A stretch of 64,000 nt of DNA from Marsupella aquatica (lineage: Eukaryota > Marchantiophyta). Location of the stretch: NCBI GenBank assembly GCA_973895155.1, contig OZ316891.1:21328001-21392000 (forward strand), written 5' to 3'. Position numbers and translations under genes: made by a program. Of this stretch, positions 47,936 through 60,644 are shown in pieces. Positions within the stretch are counted from its first letter, which is position 1; the number at the start of each line of letters is the position of its first letter. Below the pieces are notes generated by a model. It saw only the letters and a list, made by a program, of their open reading frames with translations, did no database searches and was not told the origin of the DNA.

Positions 47936-50720
47936 GACTATCGCATTGACATCTCTAATGACTGTTTTGCATGTCATTTAGGGTTTTTGACGGCTATTGG
48001 CACTCCACAAATAACCACAACCTTTAATTGCAACCCTAAACCCCACACCATGTGGGGCGGGTAGCATCCTTATTAGTGGCCCCTATCACCAGGCAAGATA
48101 GCCGATCAGCACCCTGAGGCTCCAAAGAGGCATATTGTCCATGGCATGCATGACTCCCGCATTGACATGAACAATGACTAGTTTCTAAGTCATTGGCATA
48201 AATGACATGTCAACGCACTACACAAATGACGACTGAGAAATTTCAGTCACCTAGGGAAAAAACTGAAAATTCCTTGGGAATGACAAAACGGGAGGGAATT
48301 GGACCCCTTTGGAAAAATCATTCCAAAGTAGTAAAAGTTGGGAGTGTTTTTCCCGAGGTTTGGTGATGCCCTTGCTTGGTGTAAAACGTTGGCTACAAAA
48401 ACCCTTTAGGAGACAAAGTGGCATGACTAGTGGCTCAGGGTTCATGAGTACCCTATCCCGCACCATGTGGAGTGGATATCATCCTCAATGGCCGGCTACG
48501 ATCACAAATATTGTCAATCAGCCCCCGATGGCCCGAACGAGTCATATTGTCCATGGCATGCATGACTACAACATTGACATCATGAATGACGGATTTTTGT
48601 GTCATTAGCACCAATGACGTCTCCCGGAACTCCATAAATGACAAAAACCCTTAGTCACGTGCACAAATGACTCCAAATCCCTTGCAAATGACCAAATGGG
48701 GGTTATTTTCATCCCTTTGGGCAAATGAGTCCAAAGTCATACAACTTGGGACTTTTTTGCCCAAAGTTGGGTGATGCTCTTCCAAGGTGCAAAATGTGTG
48801 TTTTAAAAAGCTTTGTGGAGGCCAAGTGGTAAAACTAGTGGCCCAGGGTTGTCGAGTACCCTATCCCACACCATGTGGAGTGGGTAGCATCCCTAATGGT
48901 GGGCTACAATCATGGATATGGCCAGTCGACCCCCGGAGGCCCCAAAGAGTCATATTGTCCATGGCATGCATGACTGCAACAGTGACATCATGAATGACCT
49001 ATTTTTGTGTCATTTACATGAATGACGTCTCCCAGCACTCCCTAAATGACACAAACCCTTAGTCACGTGCACAAATGACTCACAATAGTGGTTTGCACCC
49101 CTTTAAGCAAATGACTCCAAAGTCATACAACTTGGGAGTGTTTTGCCCAAAGTTGGGTGATGCCCTTCCAAGATGTAAAATGTGTGCTTTAAAAAGTGTT
49201 GTGGAGGCCAAATGGCATAACTAGTGGCTCAGGGTGTACAAGTACCTCATCCCGCACCATGTGGAGTGGGTAGCATCCCTAATGGCCGGCTACCATAACG
49301 TATATTGCGAATAAGCCCCCAAAGGCCCCAAGGAGTCATATTGTCCATGGCATGCTTGACTGCCACATTGACATCATCAATGACTCATATTTGTGTCATT
49401 TGCTTAAATGACACCCCTTGGCACTCCACAAATGACAAAAACCTTTAGTCACACGCACAAATGACTCAAGATCCCTTGCAAATGACCGAATTAGAACATT
49501 TGATTTGCACCCTTTTGGGCAAATGACTCCAAAGTCATACAACTTGGGAGTGTTTTGCCCAAATTTGGGTGATGCCCTTCCAAGATGTAAAATGTGTGCT
49601 TTAAAAAGTGTTGTGGAGGCCAAGTGGCATAACTAGTGGCTCAGGGTGTACAAGTACCCCATCCCGCACCATGTGGAGTGGGTAGCATCCCTAATGGCCG
49701 GCTACGATCACGTATATTGCGAATAAGCCCCCAAAGGCCCCAAGGAGTCATATTGTCCATGGCATGCTTGACTGCCACATTGACATCATCAATGACTCAT
49801 ATTTGTGTCATTTGCTTAAATGACACCCCTTGGCACTCCACAAATGACAAAAACCTTTAGTCACACGCACAAATGACTCAAGATCCCTTGCAAATGACCA
49901 AATTAGAATGATTTGCACCCTTTTGGGCAAATGACTCCAAAGTCATACAACTTGGGAGTGTTTTTCCCAAAGTTGGGCCATGCCCTTCCAAGGTGAAAAA
50001 GTTGGGTCATAAAAATTATTGCGAGGCCAAATTGAGATAACTAGTGGCCCAGAGTTTGGTGTACCCTACCCCGCACCATGTGGAGTGGGTAGCATCCCTA
50101 ATGGTGGGCTACAATCATGGATATGGCCAATCTACCCCCGGAGGCCCCAAAGAGTCATATTGTCCATGGCATGTATGACTGCAATAGTGACATCATGAAT
50201 GACATATTTTTGTGTCATTCGCATGAATGACGTCTCCCAGCACTCCCTAAATGACACAAACCCTTAGTCACATGCACAAATGACTCTAGATCCCTTGCCA
50301 ATGACTCACAATAGTGGTTTGCACCCCTTCAAGCAAATGACTCCAAAGTCATACAACTTGGGAGTGTTTTGCCCAAAGTTGGGTGATGCCCTTCCATGAT
50401 GCAAAATGTGTATTTTAAAAAGTGTTGTGGAGGCCAAGTGGCATAACTAGTGGCCCAGGGTTGTCAAGTACCCTATCCCGCACCATGTGAAGTGGGTATC
50501 ATCCTTAATGGCCGGCCCCTATCACCAATGGGGTCAATCAGCCACCAAAGGCTCTTAAGAGTCATATTCTGCATGGCATACATGACCACCACATTGACAT
50601 CCCAAATGACATTTGCATAAATGACATCTAGCGGCACTTGTCAAATGACTAGAAAGTTGAGTGAGAGAAAAAATGATTGGGAATCCTTTGCAAATAACAT
50701 GAATAATATATTGAAAAAAA
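47935..50720. repeat. ~410-bp higher-order subterminal array, right end of the CACTA element, 7 units
   Basis: The phrase CATATTGTCCATGGCATGCATGAC recurs near 48131, 48542, 48951, 49336, 49747, 50155 and 50563, a period of 386-411 bp. Each unit also has CACCATGTGGAGTGGGTAGC and a series of AAATGAC motifs about 10-40 bp apart. Two neighbouring units (49160-49560 and 49575-49970) are nearly identical, so the newest amplification is there. Open frames are repeat products. Confidence 0.93.
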
Positions 50721-51540
50721 TGACATGAGCAAATATAGGCATGTAGTACCTAAATTCTAAACCTTAAACCCTAGACCTATGCCCGAGAGTGTTATTTGGC
50801 AACCTTGCATGCCCCCATATATACTCAAACATGTGAAATGTGAATACAGCTTAAGGAATGTAAACACTTCAGGAGTCCTTGGCATATATAGGAAAGATGT
50901 AATGAATGGGTGCAAGTATATATTTAAATGTACATACTTATTAGAGATTATGAAGCCTTTAAGTTGTACATCAATTTAATGATGAGACTCACAACAAAAG
51001 AAGGCTTGTTAGGTCTCTAAATGTATTTCAAATCTAATATGTGAGTGCCACTAGTCTTTATATATACTACCATACATTTTGGATGACTAATCATACCCTA
51101 AACCCTAAAACATATACTAAACCATAAACCTCAAAATAGTCATATGTTGTTTATCATGTCATTTATCACTTTTGGTTTAAATGACTACTAACATTTTTAA
51201 ACACTGATATTTGCATATTTGATTTATTAGTCATTAGTCACCGTCGTCTGAAATGACTTCCCATATGTGAAACACTGATATGACAGAGTTTTTGTTAATT
51301 GTGTCATTCACAAAGACTGTCCAAAATGACTACAACTCATGATTGTTGTCATTATAGCAGTCAAAGTCATTTGACTCATTGGTTTAAATGACACTATTGC
51401 AAGTATTAGTCATTTTTTCCACCCTGTCATTTTGGACAGTCATTTCAATGTCATTTATGTTATGTCATTTACATATTTTGTCATTTGAGCACATAAGTCA
51501 TATGTGTCATAGTCATAAAAGGCCCCATTTTCTACTAGTG
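50721..51540. repeat. Right terminal region of the CACTA element
   Basis: AT-rich sequence with scattered ATGAC/GTCAT in both orientations (dense at 51150-51510), ending in ATTTTCTACTAGTG at 51527-51540. It mirrors the motif-rich 34817-35150 on the left. Confidence 0.85.
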
Positions 51541-51604
51541 TGCTGCCCCCAAGTTCTTGTAAAGCCACCATTAGTAGACTCTCCCTATGCACCCCAATGG
51601 TGAC

Positions 51605-51910
51605 AATCATATATTCATTGTAAGGAAGATATCAAGGTGAGCCCCCACTCTTCCAACACGGATGGAGAGAGCATGAAAACCAGCTTCAAGAGGGAGCTAG
51701 AGAGTATTAAATCAGGGTCACAAAGTGGGCAACCAGGGGCTGAGGAGATAATCAGAATTTCATCCACTACCCACAAATCTCATCCCACCCACGCACATAC
51801 GTATACCTTCCACACACTGTGACTGTGTGGAGGGGGGATTGAACCTGGGACCTCTCACTTCAAGGCTAACTCCCCCCTAGCCAACACCTACGCCAGTTGG
51901 TTCATTCACC
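51605..51910 (-). mobile_element. tRNA-derived SINE, minus orientation
   Basis: Read on the minus strand from about 51905, it has the same head as the copy at 25839 (CCAACTGGCG...), the box B-like AGGTCCCAGGTTCAATCCCC, a CTCCACACAGTCACAGTG and GT-rich part, then CAGCCCCTGG and a CTCTCTCC tail region. Compared with the other copy it has many substitutions and small indels. A clear target duplication is not visible; a TTCATT motif occurs on both sides. It lies 65-370 bp outside the right end of the CACTA element. Confidence 0.7.
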
Positions 51911-52782
51911 CATATCTCAATGAAGCTCAGGCCAGGGCCTTGCCTAGCTCAAACATGATGTCTGTTGTTGCATGTTGGTAAATGTACCAGAAAATTCCGC
52001 TTGGCTAACCTTGTCAGGTCACTTTTTGGCTCAGCAGCCCCGGTGAAGCATCTTGGCTGCCTGCTGATCGACTAGGAAGGTTCCACACGTAATCGAATAA
52101 TTGGGTGAATAATGGGAGCCACTCATACCATATAAGGCTACCAGTACGTGATGGGGTTGGGTTTTGGGGTTGCAATACTCCCATCCCCAGTGCGACGCCA
52201 GAAACAATACTTCTCTTGTTTTGCTGGAAGAGTCCCGATACCTGCATATAAAAATGTGACAATATATGGTGACTGTACTATGTCACTATATAACATGATA
52301 AACTAAACATTTTTTTCTTAAAATCACTAAGTGTTATTCTAAATACATATCTGGCTGCCAGTTTTTGATGCGATATTACCAGGACTCTTGCTGGAAAACC
52401 TACGGTGAGACCTCTATAAGTGCAATCTTCAGTGAAATCTAAGCATAGTCCAAGAGTAAGTTGCAGCTTCCCTCAATATGTGATTAGTGCGATAATCTTT
52501 TTTATATAGACAATTTGCTTTTGAATAAGACAGACCCATAAGTCCAATTGCTTGAGTGCAAAATTCACAAATGCTGCACTTATTAGTCAGTGCAATATTG
52601 CTTAGAAATTGTTACATAATTCAGTATTGGTGAAACCATTTTTGAACCATCCTTGTCTGTATAATTGAACTTATTCAAAGTTGCAAGAATTGGGCTTACA
52701 AAGCATTTTATTTTAATTATCACTCAATTGCACTTCTCTGAGGTCCCACTGTATATTTCTCTGAATGCAGAATTCTATGCTC
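51911..52782. other. Intergenic DNA
   Basis: AT-rich sequence with no gene or element end that I recognise. Confidence 0.5.
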
Positions 52783-53723
52783 CTACTGTCTTCCCCCGAA
52801 CACAATGCCCGGGCGTTGTGTTCGAATATGGTCAAAACAAGGACTTTAGGCAAAAAAGACGTTTTCACTCAAACACTCCCGGGCGCTGTGTTCGAAATCC
52901 GCTCTTTCAACTTACAAAATCCATCGTCCTTTGAGAAATGTAAGCTAATTTCAAAATCCTTCATTCTCGAAGAAGTGTGCGCTGTTTCCAAAATGTTGAG
53001 CAGCAATCCGGAAGTATCGATATATATTCTTCTACTGTGTGAACTTTTGACAGACTTTCACATCAACCTCTGACTGATGCCACGACGTCTCGTCAAAGAA
53101 ACCCATAGTGCCTACGTTCATAATTAGATCTGACTACTCACTTCTCTATTTTCAATTTTCCATTGCCTTCAAGATCAAGGCACTCGAATAGTCTCATGGA
53201 CATTCCACACTGCAAGAAGAAAGATTAAATAATTATAGAAATGAGCAAATTGGCCATAGTAAACCGAACAATTGTGAAAAGTGGACGAATATGTTTTACT
53301 AAGTGATAATAGTACACTTGGTATGTATGGTTTGTCAGGTTTTATTTTCTATTGCAAATTTGATTTCTCCCCTTGTGTAATTTCAGTGGTTCAATTATTT
53401 AGCTACACATCCTTTGAATGAGCAAATATTTTTGGGAAGTCAAAAAACCAAAACTTGAACACACTCCTCTCTGACACACATAACTTTTATGCATATCATT
53501 CCTTCTTACACTTTACATGCATCTCACAATGCCAAAATTCAAGCACATTACCTTAAATTTGAACACAACGCCACATTTCAGACACAGTGCCTTAAGTCCA
53601 AGAAATGGAAACATTGACTTCAAACTCAAACACAGCGCCCTGGGCGCTATATTTGAATAGAGCACCCCTTGGCTCACTATTCGAATATAGCGCCCGGGCC
53701 TTGTGTTCGGGGGAAGACGGTAG
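52783..53723. mobile_element. 941-bp foldback element with ~50-bp terminal inverted repeats
   Basis: The left end reads CTACTGTCTTCCCCCGAACA and goes on CAATGCCCGGGCGTTGTGTTCGAATAT; the right end on the other strand reads CTACCGTCTTCCCCCGAACA, then CAAGGCCCGGGCGCTATATTCGAATA. The CCCGGGCGCT..TTCGAA motif occurs again inside next to both ends (about 52870-52905 and 53628-53660), also mirrored. The interior (about 700 bp) is AT-rich and has no protein. I do not see a convincing target duplication and cannot assign a superfamily. Confidence 0.7.
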
Positions 53724-55853
53724 TACTTCTGATTGAAGAAATATTGGGTGAGATGCATAATGATAAAAATAGTCTTTAATATGAATTACAGTCACAGTGC
53801 GTGAGATTAGAAGAAAGCCTTGTCATGCACATGTGCACTACACCAAAGTGAAAAGCCAATCAATCTTGCACTGACCAAGGGGTTGGCCACACACTGTAGT
53901 TGCTCACTTAGCTCTAGAAAAATGACACGCAATCACTAAAATAACTCCAAATTTTACTTCGTTTGTCCTTGCTTCCCCTGGCTTCACCTTCCCCAGGTCC
54001 TAAAACAAAAACTAAAAAAACTTACCATTCCATTCACATCCAAAAAGAAAATCATTTTTCCAAAGCTCCCCTAATTATGACTGACTCCCACTTGCCCTTT
54101 CCCAAAGAGAATAGAAAGAAATATCTCCCATCCCAGCCCTGCTAAAAGAAGCCATTTGTGCCACCCCCAATCCCCTCCCCCCCAAAAACAAATAACAATA
54201 AAAATAATAAATGAAAATGGTGACCTTTGTGCCCACCTCACAAAATACATATAAATTCCAACCATGTAATCAGTGGTTTGCCATCATTTTTAACATGGTT
54301 AAGCAAACTAAATAGAGTGGCAAAATATGTTTTTGGACAAAAACAAGATGGCCGGATAGTAGATCTTAGTAGATCTCTGATAACATAAAAGATACCTTGC
54401 TCATCTAGAATGAGTGACTAGCCTTTATATCTCTTCGCAAAGCCAAAAAGGCAAATATGAAGGTAAACATAGTATTTGTGGAACAAGAACCCATGCTCAT
54501 ATCATGTTTAGAATCGGATAAGGGATAAGGCATACTGCGTTGGTTTGAGGGCACATGTTTACAGTATGTGCAGCATAAATTGCCGATGCTGAATTCAGCA
54601 AGGGATAAGGCATACTGAGGTCATTGGTTTAAGGCCGCGTGTTATGTGCAAGTAATGATCGTAACCGTAACCTCCCCTCTTTGCGTACTTATTATGCCCA
54701 TGCTCAATTGTGCCACGATGGTCTAATCACATCATTCCCTTTTAGCTTTGCTGTATCAGTTCCACTCAAGTCGGGCAGCTGCCGCATAGGACGGTATACT
54801 TACCAGTAACCCTTGGGCTAACATGCATGGGTACTCTAAAATGGTCAAATCATTATAAATAGAGTGGTTGCTTAAAATTGCCAATTGGCTAAACTAAGCC
54901 TAGCTGCCTTGCATAGGTGCAAGTTTCCCCTACTAAAAGGAGACAGGGGAGGGGAAACGGGGCAGGGAGTATATGGGCTGGTTTTTTTGTGTGGCTAAGA
55001 GCATCTCCACTAGTTACTGGGTTGGTCTATTGTAACCCTATGTTGACCAAACCCAATAAGGTTCAACAAAAAAGGCAACCCCAATGGATTACTCTAAGGC
55101 TATTCATTTCTAACCTTACTGGGTTTCTTAGTTACTTTGACTGAATACACAATTCATTCTTGGGTTCTCCAAGATCCAATGATCAGCATCCAGTTGTACA
55201 TATGTAAGGAGATACCAAAAAAACCCATTAATCATTGGGCTTGCTTTTTGACATATCATCTACAAGACAACCTTTTATGCTATATTTAATGTATACAGTA
55301 AGCAAATAGAATGCTATAAGTTCCCTAAATAGATTCCACTCTCTGAAAAGCATTGTGCACTTTTGGCCAAAAATTGGCTAGATTTCCAGCCGTGCCACAG
55401 ACCTTATTACCTTGGATCTAACAGTCATCCTTAAATCAGGGGAGATCTTATTGTCATAAATCAATCTAGAAAAGTAGAATATTAGATAAGGATTCTTAGA
55501 ATCTCCTATGCACGCAACATGACCCTTAAACCTTTACGCTGGGCATTTTCCGGCTTGTATAAATTCATCATGTTAGAACCATTTCTTCCACTTGATTATT
55601 GATTTCATGCAACCAGCCTCGTGATGATGTAGTTCTCGTGATTTAGTTCCTGCATTATAAGGAAAGCCCACAACAGAATTATGCAGACGTTGGCTTAGCA
55701 TGAGTGCCGTTGTTAAATAGTATCAGACGCTTGAAATCAGGAAAGTCAAATGTTTGCAATCTGAGAGAAACAACAATTCTTAGAATTCCCATGACTTGTC
55801 GCAGTTGTTCAAGAGAGATCCGAGTTGCGTCGATCAAAAGAGGACCGGGGAGA
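53724..55853. other. Intergenic DNA upstream of the beta-xylosidase gene
   Basis: Contains a short direct repeat (GGGATAAGGCATACTG near 54523 and 54603) and, at about 54987-55110, a small sequence bounded by TAAGAGCATCTCCACTAG and its rough reverse complement, perhaps a short MITE. The last ~300 bp hold the beta-xylosidase promoter and leader. No other gene is seen. Confidence 0.45.
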
Positions 55854-57414
55854 ATGATGGGGAAATCGAAATGCTCGGTGACATTGCGGCCTCCAATTCG
55901 AGTTGTGTGTTCTGGTCTGAAGATATTCAGCTTCTTCTTCTTGACATTGGGATTGGGAGCGCAGGCTGCATTGGAGTTCCCATGCAAGGAGCTCCAGGAT
56001 GAATACTCGTTTTGCGACCGAGGTATGTCCGATGAAGAGAGAGTGGCGGATTTGGTGACGATGCTCACCACGACGGAGAAGATCGGATTGCTCGTGAACA
56101 GCGCGACCGCAGTGCCGAGGTTGGGCATCCCGCACTACGAGTGGTGGAACGAGGGACTCCATGGCGTCGCTTATAGCCCTGGAGTGTCCTTCAGCGGCCC
56201 CGTCTTCGCCGCGACCTCGTTCCCGCAGCCCATTCTGAGTGCGGCATCGTTCAATCGCTCGCTATGGAACGCGATCGCGCAAACGGTGTCGACCGAGGCA
56301 CGTGCGTTTCACAACCTTGGACAGTCCGGGCTCACGTTCTGGACACCAAACATCAATCTCTTCCGAGATCCGAGGTGGGGCCGCGGCCAAGAGACGCCCG
56401 GCGAAGACCCGCTCCTCACGAGCTTGTATGCTGAATTCTTCGTGCGAGGGCTGCAGGAAGACGGGAAATACAATGGTGACGCCACGAAGCCGGCTCCCGA
56501 CCGGCTCAAGGTCTCCGCCTGCTGCAAGCATTTCACTGCGTACGACCTCGATGCGTGGGAGGGCGTGGAACGATATGGATTCGATGCCGTGGTAAGTAAT
56601 GAAGCGTTCCTTCGATGCAGGATCCGTCACACTCTCTACTTACGGCCTATCTCATGAACCTTTGCGTTGGTGGTCTCACATGGTTTCAACGTCGATTTCC
56701 TGCATCTGCTGTTCACGTGAATTTGTGATGATTGGTTTATTTGCTGGAGTCCGCTTGGATGATACAGTAGTGCGCCGTCAACCCACCGACTCAGTTATTC
56801 TTGATCGTTATTCTCATACAAAGTTTTCGTTCAAAAAGCTGTCAGCATAATTAGAAAAGATTTCTAAGCTTGAACTTCAGCTGATGGAGCTCAGAAAATG
56901 TTTTCATGCTGATTCACCTCTGCGCGCACACAGTCGCTTTCACTTTTCTCAATATTTTATACTTTCTCATTTGATTGCCATGAACGTAACAAGGCCAAGC
57001 AAGCTGCAGTCGTGCCTCACCTTTCTCTGTGGTCCCCGCTGTCTCATCAGTCGAGCCTCATACTCATCTATTTTGTACTCCCCACTGCTTACCGGATTTG
57101 ACAGCTGATTATTATAATTCTAGGCGGATAGGTACTTGACGTTGAAACCGTCTTCAGATTTAATTTGACTCTTGGTCAACTTTGATCACGCAGGTCAGTC
57201 AGCAAGACCTCGACGATTCCTTCAACCCTCCATTCAAAGCCTGCATCCAGAACGGCCAAGCAAGCGGCCTCATGTGTTCATACAATTCTGTGAACGGTGT
57301 GCCATCATGTGCTAATAAAGCTCTCCTTACTTCTTTGGCTAGAAACACCTGGGGATTTGACGGGTATGTATGAATCCCGCTTCCGAGATTAATATTCCTC
57401 TCATATCCGACAGT

Positions 57415-57457
<43 letters not shown>

Positions 57458-60431
57458 ACCTGCAATCCCTTTCTAGCGCTACATTATTATGTTCTCTCTC
57501 ATATCGATGTATATTCCATTATTCATTACCTTTGTTTCTCACGTGGTCCTCTCCGCTGTCCTTGCACGCGGCGAAACTAGCGGTAAAAACTCCGATTTGC
57601 AACTTTGACCTCCAAGAGTCTTAAGGCATTTCATCACATGGTTTTCGGGGCTCTCTCCCTCGGTTTTCCTCGGGGATTTGCGCATCAGGCCTCTGCGGCC
57701 ATAGGGTCCTCTGTTGCTTCGGATGTTCTTGATGGCTTTTGAAAAGTTGACTCTTGGTTCGATCATCTTGGTCATGTCTTAATAAAAACCTATCTAAATA
57801 GTTTGACTGTTCATGAGTTTCTTACACTCAGTGAAATTTCGCATGTCAGGTACGTGGTGTCGGACTGTGATGCTGTGCAAAATGTATACGCCAATCACTA
57901 TTACACTACTCCCGAGGGATCTGTGGCGGTGACGCTGAAGGCGGGTGAGGCCTACATTTCTAAATTCTAGAGTCAGCTTCGATGTCTTTAAAATGGACGG
58001 ATTTCCGGGATTTGGAACATCTACGATACATAGTTAAGCTACTGTCAAATCGTTGATTGCAGGAATGGATATAAACTGCGGCGAGACATTAGCGACTTAC
58101 ACAGAGGCTGCGCTTGAGCAGAAGCTCATTAGCCTGTACGATATCGACAAGGCGATGACTCACTCATTTGCCGTGCAGTTCCGCCTGGGCTTGTTCGACG
58201 GCAACCCGCTGGATCAAGACTTCGGCAGCCTCGGAGCATCGGATGTATGCACAGACAAGCACCAGCAACTAGCTCTCGAAGCTGCTCTGCAAAGTATTGT
58301 GCTCCTGAAGAATGACGATCATACGCTTCCGTTATTTCCGGCGGATGTTTATGACCTGGTAGTCATCGGCCCAAATGCAAATGACAATCTCAACACGATG
58401 GTGGGGAATTATGCAGGTATTTTATAATTTAGCGGGCCTAACTCCGCCTCCGCTTCCTCCACCTAAAACTTCAAAATGTATAAACGTTCTACATATCTTG
58501 AGGAGTGGGCTCGATTGCATGCATTGAAAACGAACATGTCTGACCTGTCGTGCTCGTGATCGCTTTTGACCTGCAGAGTGCGGAGCTTGTTACTGATTAA
58601 TAACTGCGCGTTTCTTCCCTGCTTGCGTGCAGCATGAATTCCAAAACTTGCTGAGTCTGTACAAAAGGCAAAGTTCTCCCAGGGGACAGTTGTCCAAAAT
58701 GAATGCTCAAGTATTTTCATTTGGACAACTCCTGACACGGGAGCACTTTAAATTAGTTCGAGTCATGACCGAAAATTTCTAGCTTTAATGAGAAGTCAAA
58801 CAGAAATTACCTCACTAGTGGGTGTGCATTTGCTCTTTACCCAAAGCATTCTGTGGTCTGCCTATTCTCTCCCGACAGTTTCCTGATCGTCATGATATGT
58901 GTGTGACCGTGCACAGGGAACCCATGCAAATACGTGACCCCCTTACAAGGTCTAGAAGACTACCATCGGAACAAGGATGGGACCACGGTATATGTGGCTG
59001 GATGTTCCGACACGGCTTGCGAGACTGCGGACATCAATGCCGCAAGAGCGGCTGTAGTTGATACAAATGTGATCATAATTGTTGTCGGACTCGCCCTTGA
59101 ACAGGAGAGGGAAGCCTTCGACCGCACGGACCTCCTTTTGCCGGGCAAGCAGCAGGAGCTTGTCGAAGCGCTAGCCGACAGCGCCGCAGGGCGCCCTGTG
59201 GTGCTCGTCGTGATGAGCGGCGGGTGTGTGGATATTTCTTTTGCTCAAGATGATCCGAGGATCGGGGCTATTCTGTGGATTGGGTACCCAGGTGAAGCTG
59301 GTGGCACTGCGTTGGCCCAGATTATTTTCGGTGAGACAAATCCAGGTAATTAATTGATACTCTTAGCTGACATATGAAGCTCTGCATGTTGTAATATAAA
59401 TTCCCATCAGCGATTACGTACATTTCACGCCCACAGTCCACTTTCTCCACATCTTGCTGTCATGTTAGAGCAGGTGCTTATCGAGTTTTACTGATTTAAT
59501 GGGCCCCGGCAATCTCTAAGGATTCGTTTCAGTCTTCGACCATTCTAAGTAAACAAAAGTTTGGTTATGAATTTGATTAGGCTAAGAAATACTCAACTGC
59601 TCGAAGTCGTGAGCTGTGACTGATTTGGTACATAAAAACCTTTTCGTGCATTGTACGTGGAAACTTCTGGCAATGGAAGAACTCACTGTCTTGATGAATG
59701 AGTTCTAGGTACTGCAGCTTCGTTTCGCATGGAGTGTAGTCAAACCTTCAGATTACCTTCGACTGATTTTTCTTTACAATGCCTCAGGTGGGAAGCTCCC
59801 TAGTACCTGGTATCGGAACGAGCTCACATCTGCCTGGGCGATGACAAGGATGGACATGAGGCCGGATGCGTCGACAGGCTATCCAGGCCGGACATACCGC
59901 TTCTACACGGGCGAACCGATCTACGAATTCGGCCACGGTCTGAGCTACACCGAATTTGTCCTTTCCTTCGTCGAGGGCACCACTGGGCCGTTCGCTTCTC
60001 CCACCGCTGAACAGCTACGCTGTGGAGCACCTAACACTGGACTCACCCCTCTGAATTGTGCCGTCATGGATGCGCAGTTCTGTTCGAACCTGGAGTTCCA
60101 AGTGCAGGTGCGTGTCTCGATCATGGATCAAGGAAATCTCAACGGTTTTGGACCTGTTCCCGATGCAATTCTGCTCTACGTGATCATCCCGGGGGCGGGC
60201 CAGAACGGATTGCCGATCAAGCAGCTCGTGGACTTCGAGAGGGTGCTCGTCGATGCGAGGGGAACTAATAGTCTCGTGGAATTTACCGTCAAGCCCTGCA
60301 AGCAGTTCGCAGTCGTCGCTCCCGTTGATGGCAGCGACACATCGACGGCTGCGGTCTTCCTTGACGGCGTTTACACCCTCTCCGTCAACGGTGTAGTTGA
60401 ACGCAGCGTTGAGTTTTCCAGTGGCCGTTAG
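55854..60431 (+). CDS. BXL: GH3 beta-D-xylosidase (plant BXL type), secreted
   Basis: Six exons: 55854-56591, 57194-57363, 57850-57944, 58063-58416, 58917-59345, 59788-60431; all phases agree, 809 residues. A signal peptide is likely (residues ~20-45, [14 protein letters not shown]); the frame is open back to 55704, but the ATG pair at 55854/55857 puts the hydrophobic core near the N-terminus. The GH3 N-terminal barrel has [53 protein letters not shown] and VVSDCDAV, where the first Asp (about residue 308) is the expected nucleophile. The second domain has [56 protein letters not shown] and [22 protein letters not shown], then a fibronectin-III-like C-terminal domain. These enzymes release xylose or arabinose from cell-wall xylan and arabinan. 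Intron 2 contains a (TA)n microsatellite (57419-57455). Confidence 0.95.
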
Positions 60432-60439
60432 TTTTCTGA

Positions 60440-60565
60440 TGGTGGATTTTACCGTCGACCTCTGCAAGCATTTCACCGTCGTCACAACCATAGATCGCAA
60501 TGACGGCTGCAGTCTTCCTTGACGGCGCTTACACCCCTCTCCTGTCAACAGGGGAGTCGAGAAAC
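60440..60565 (+). pseudogene. Decayed tandem copy of the beta-xylosidase 3' coding end
   Basis: Starting about 10 bp after the stop codon, the sequence repeats about 120 bp of the last exon (60279-60400): GTGGATTTTACCGTC, CTGCAAGCATTTC, GGCTGCAGTCTTCCTTGACG and TTACACCCCTCTCC are near-copies of in-gene phrases. Indels break the frame. It fits an unequal duplication of the gene's tail. It would be part of the 3' UTR. Confidence 0.85.
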
Positions 60566-60644
60566 AATGTTTACTACGCTTTGGAGGTGATGCTGCAGCA
60601 GTGTTCTGGTCCTGACCATTGAAGTATGTCTAGGTTCATAGTTT

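Larger units (their letters stand above)
34803..51540. mobile_element. 16.7-kb CACTA (En/Spm) DNA transposon
   Basis: The left end is CACTAGTGGAAAAT (34803-34816); the right end read inwards on the other strand is CACTAGTAGAAAAT (51540-51527), a 13 of 14 match with the CACTA signature. TGCT stands immediately outside both ends (34799-34802, 51541-51544). Inside, all recognisable element genes are on the minus strand: a TNP2-type transposase remnant (38763-42533), a second TNPA-like gene (35676-38512) and a PHD-finger gene (43532-45127). Both ends carry dense subterminal arrays of GTCAT/ATGAC. The transposase is broken, so the copy is unlikely to move on its own. Confidence 0.95.

Noticed and set aside
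47935-50720. Regularly spaced repeats resembling a CRISPR array
   Set aside because: Plant nuclear DNA inside a CACTA element; units are continuous ~410-bp tandem repeats, not short repeats with unique spacers.
54987-55110. Possible short MITE bounded by TAAGAGCATCTCCACTAG
   Set aside because: The opposite end matches only loosely and the target duplication is not convincing, so it is only mentioned in the intergenic entry.
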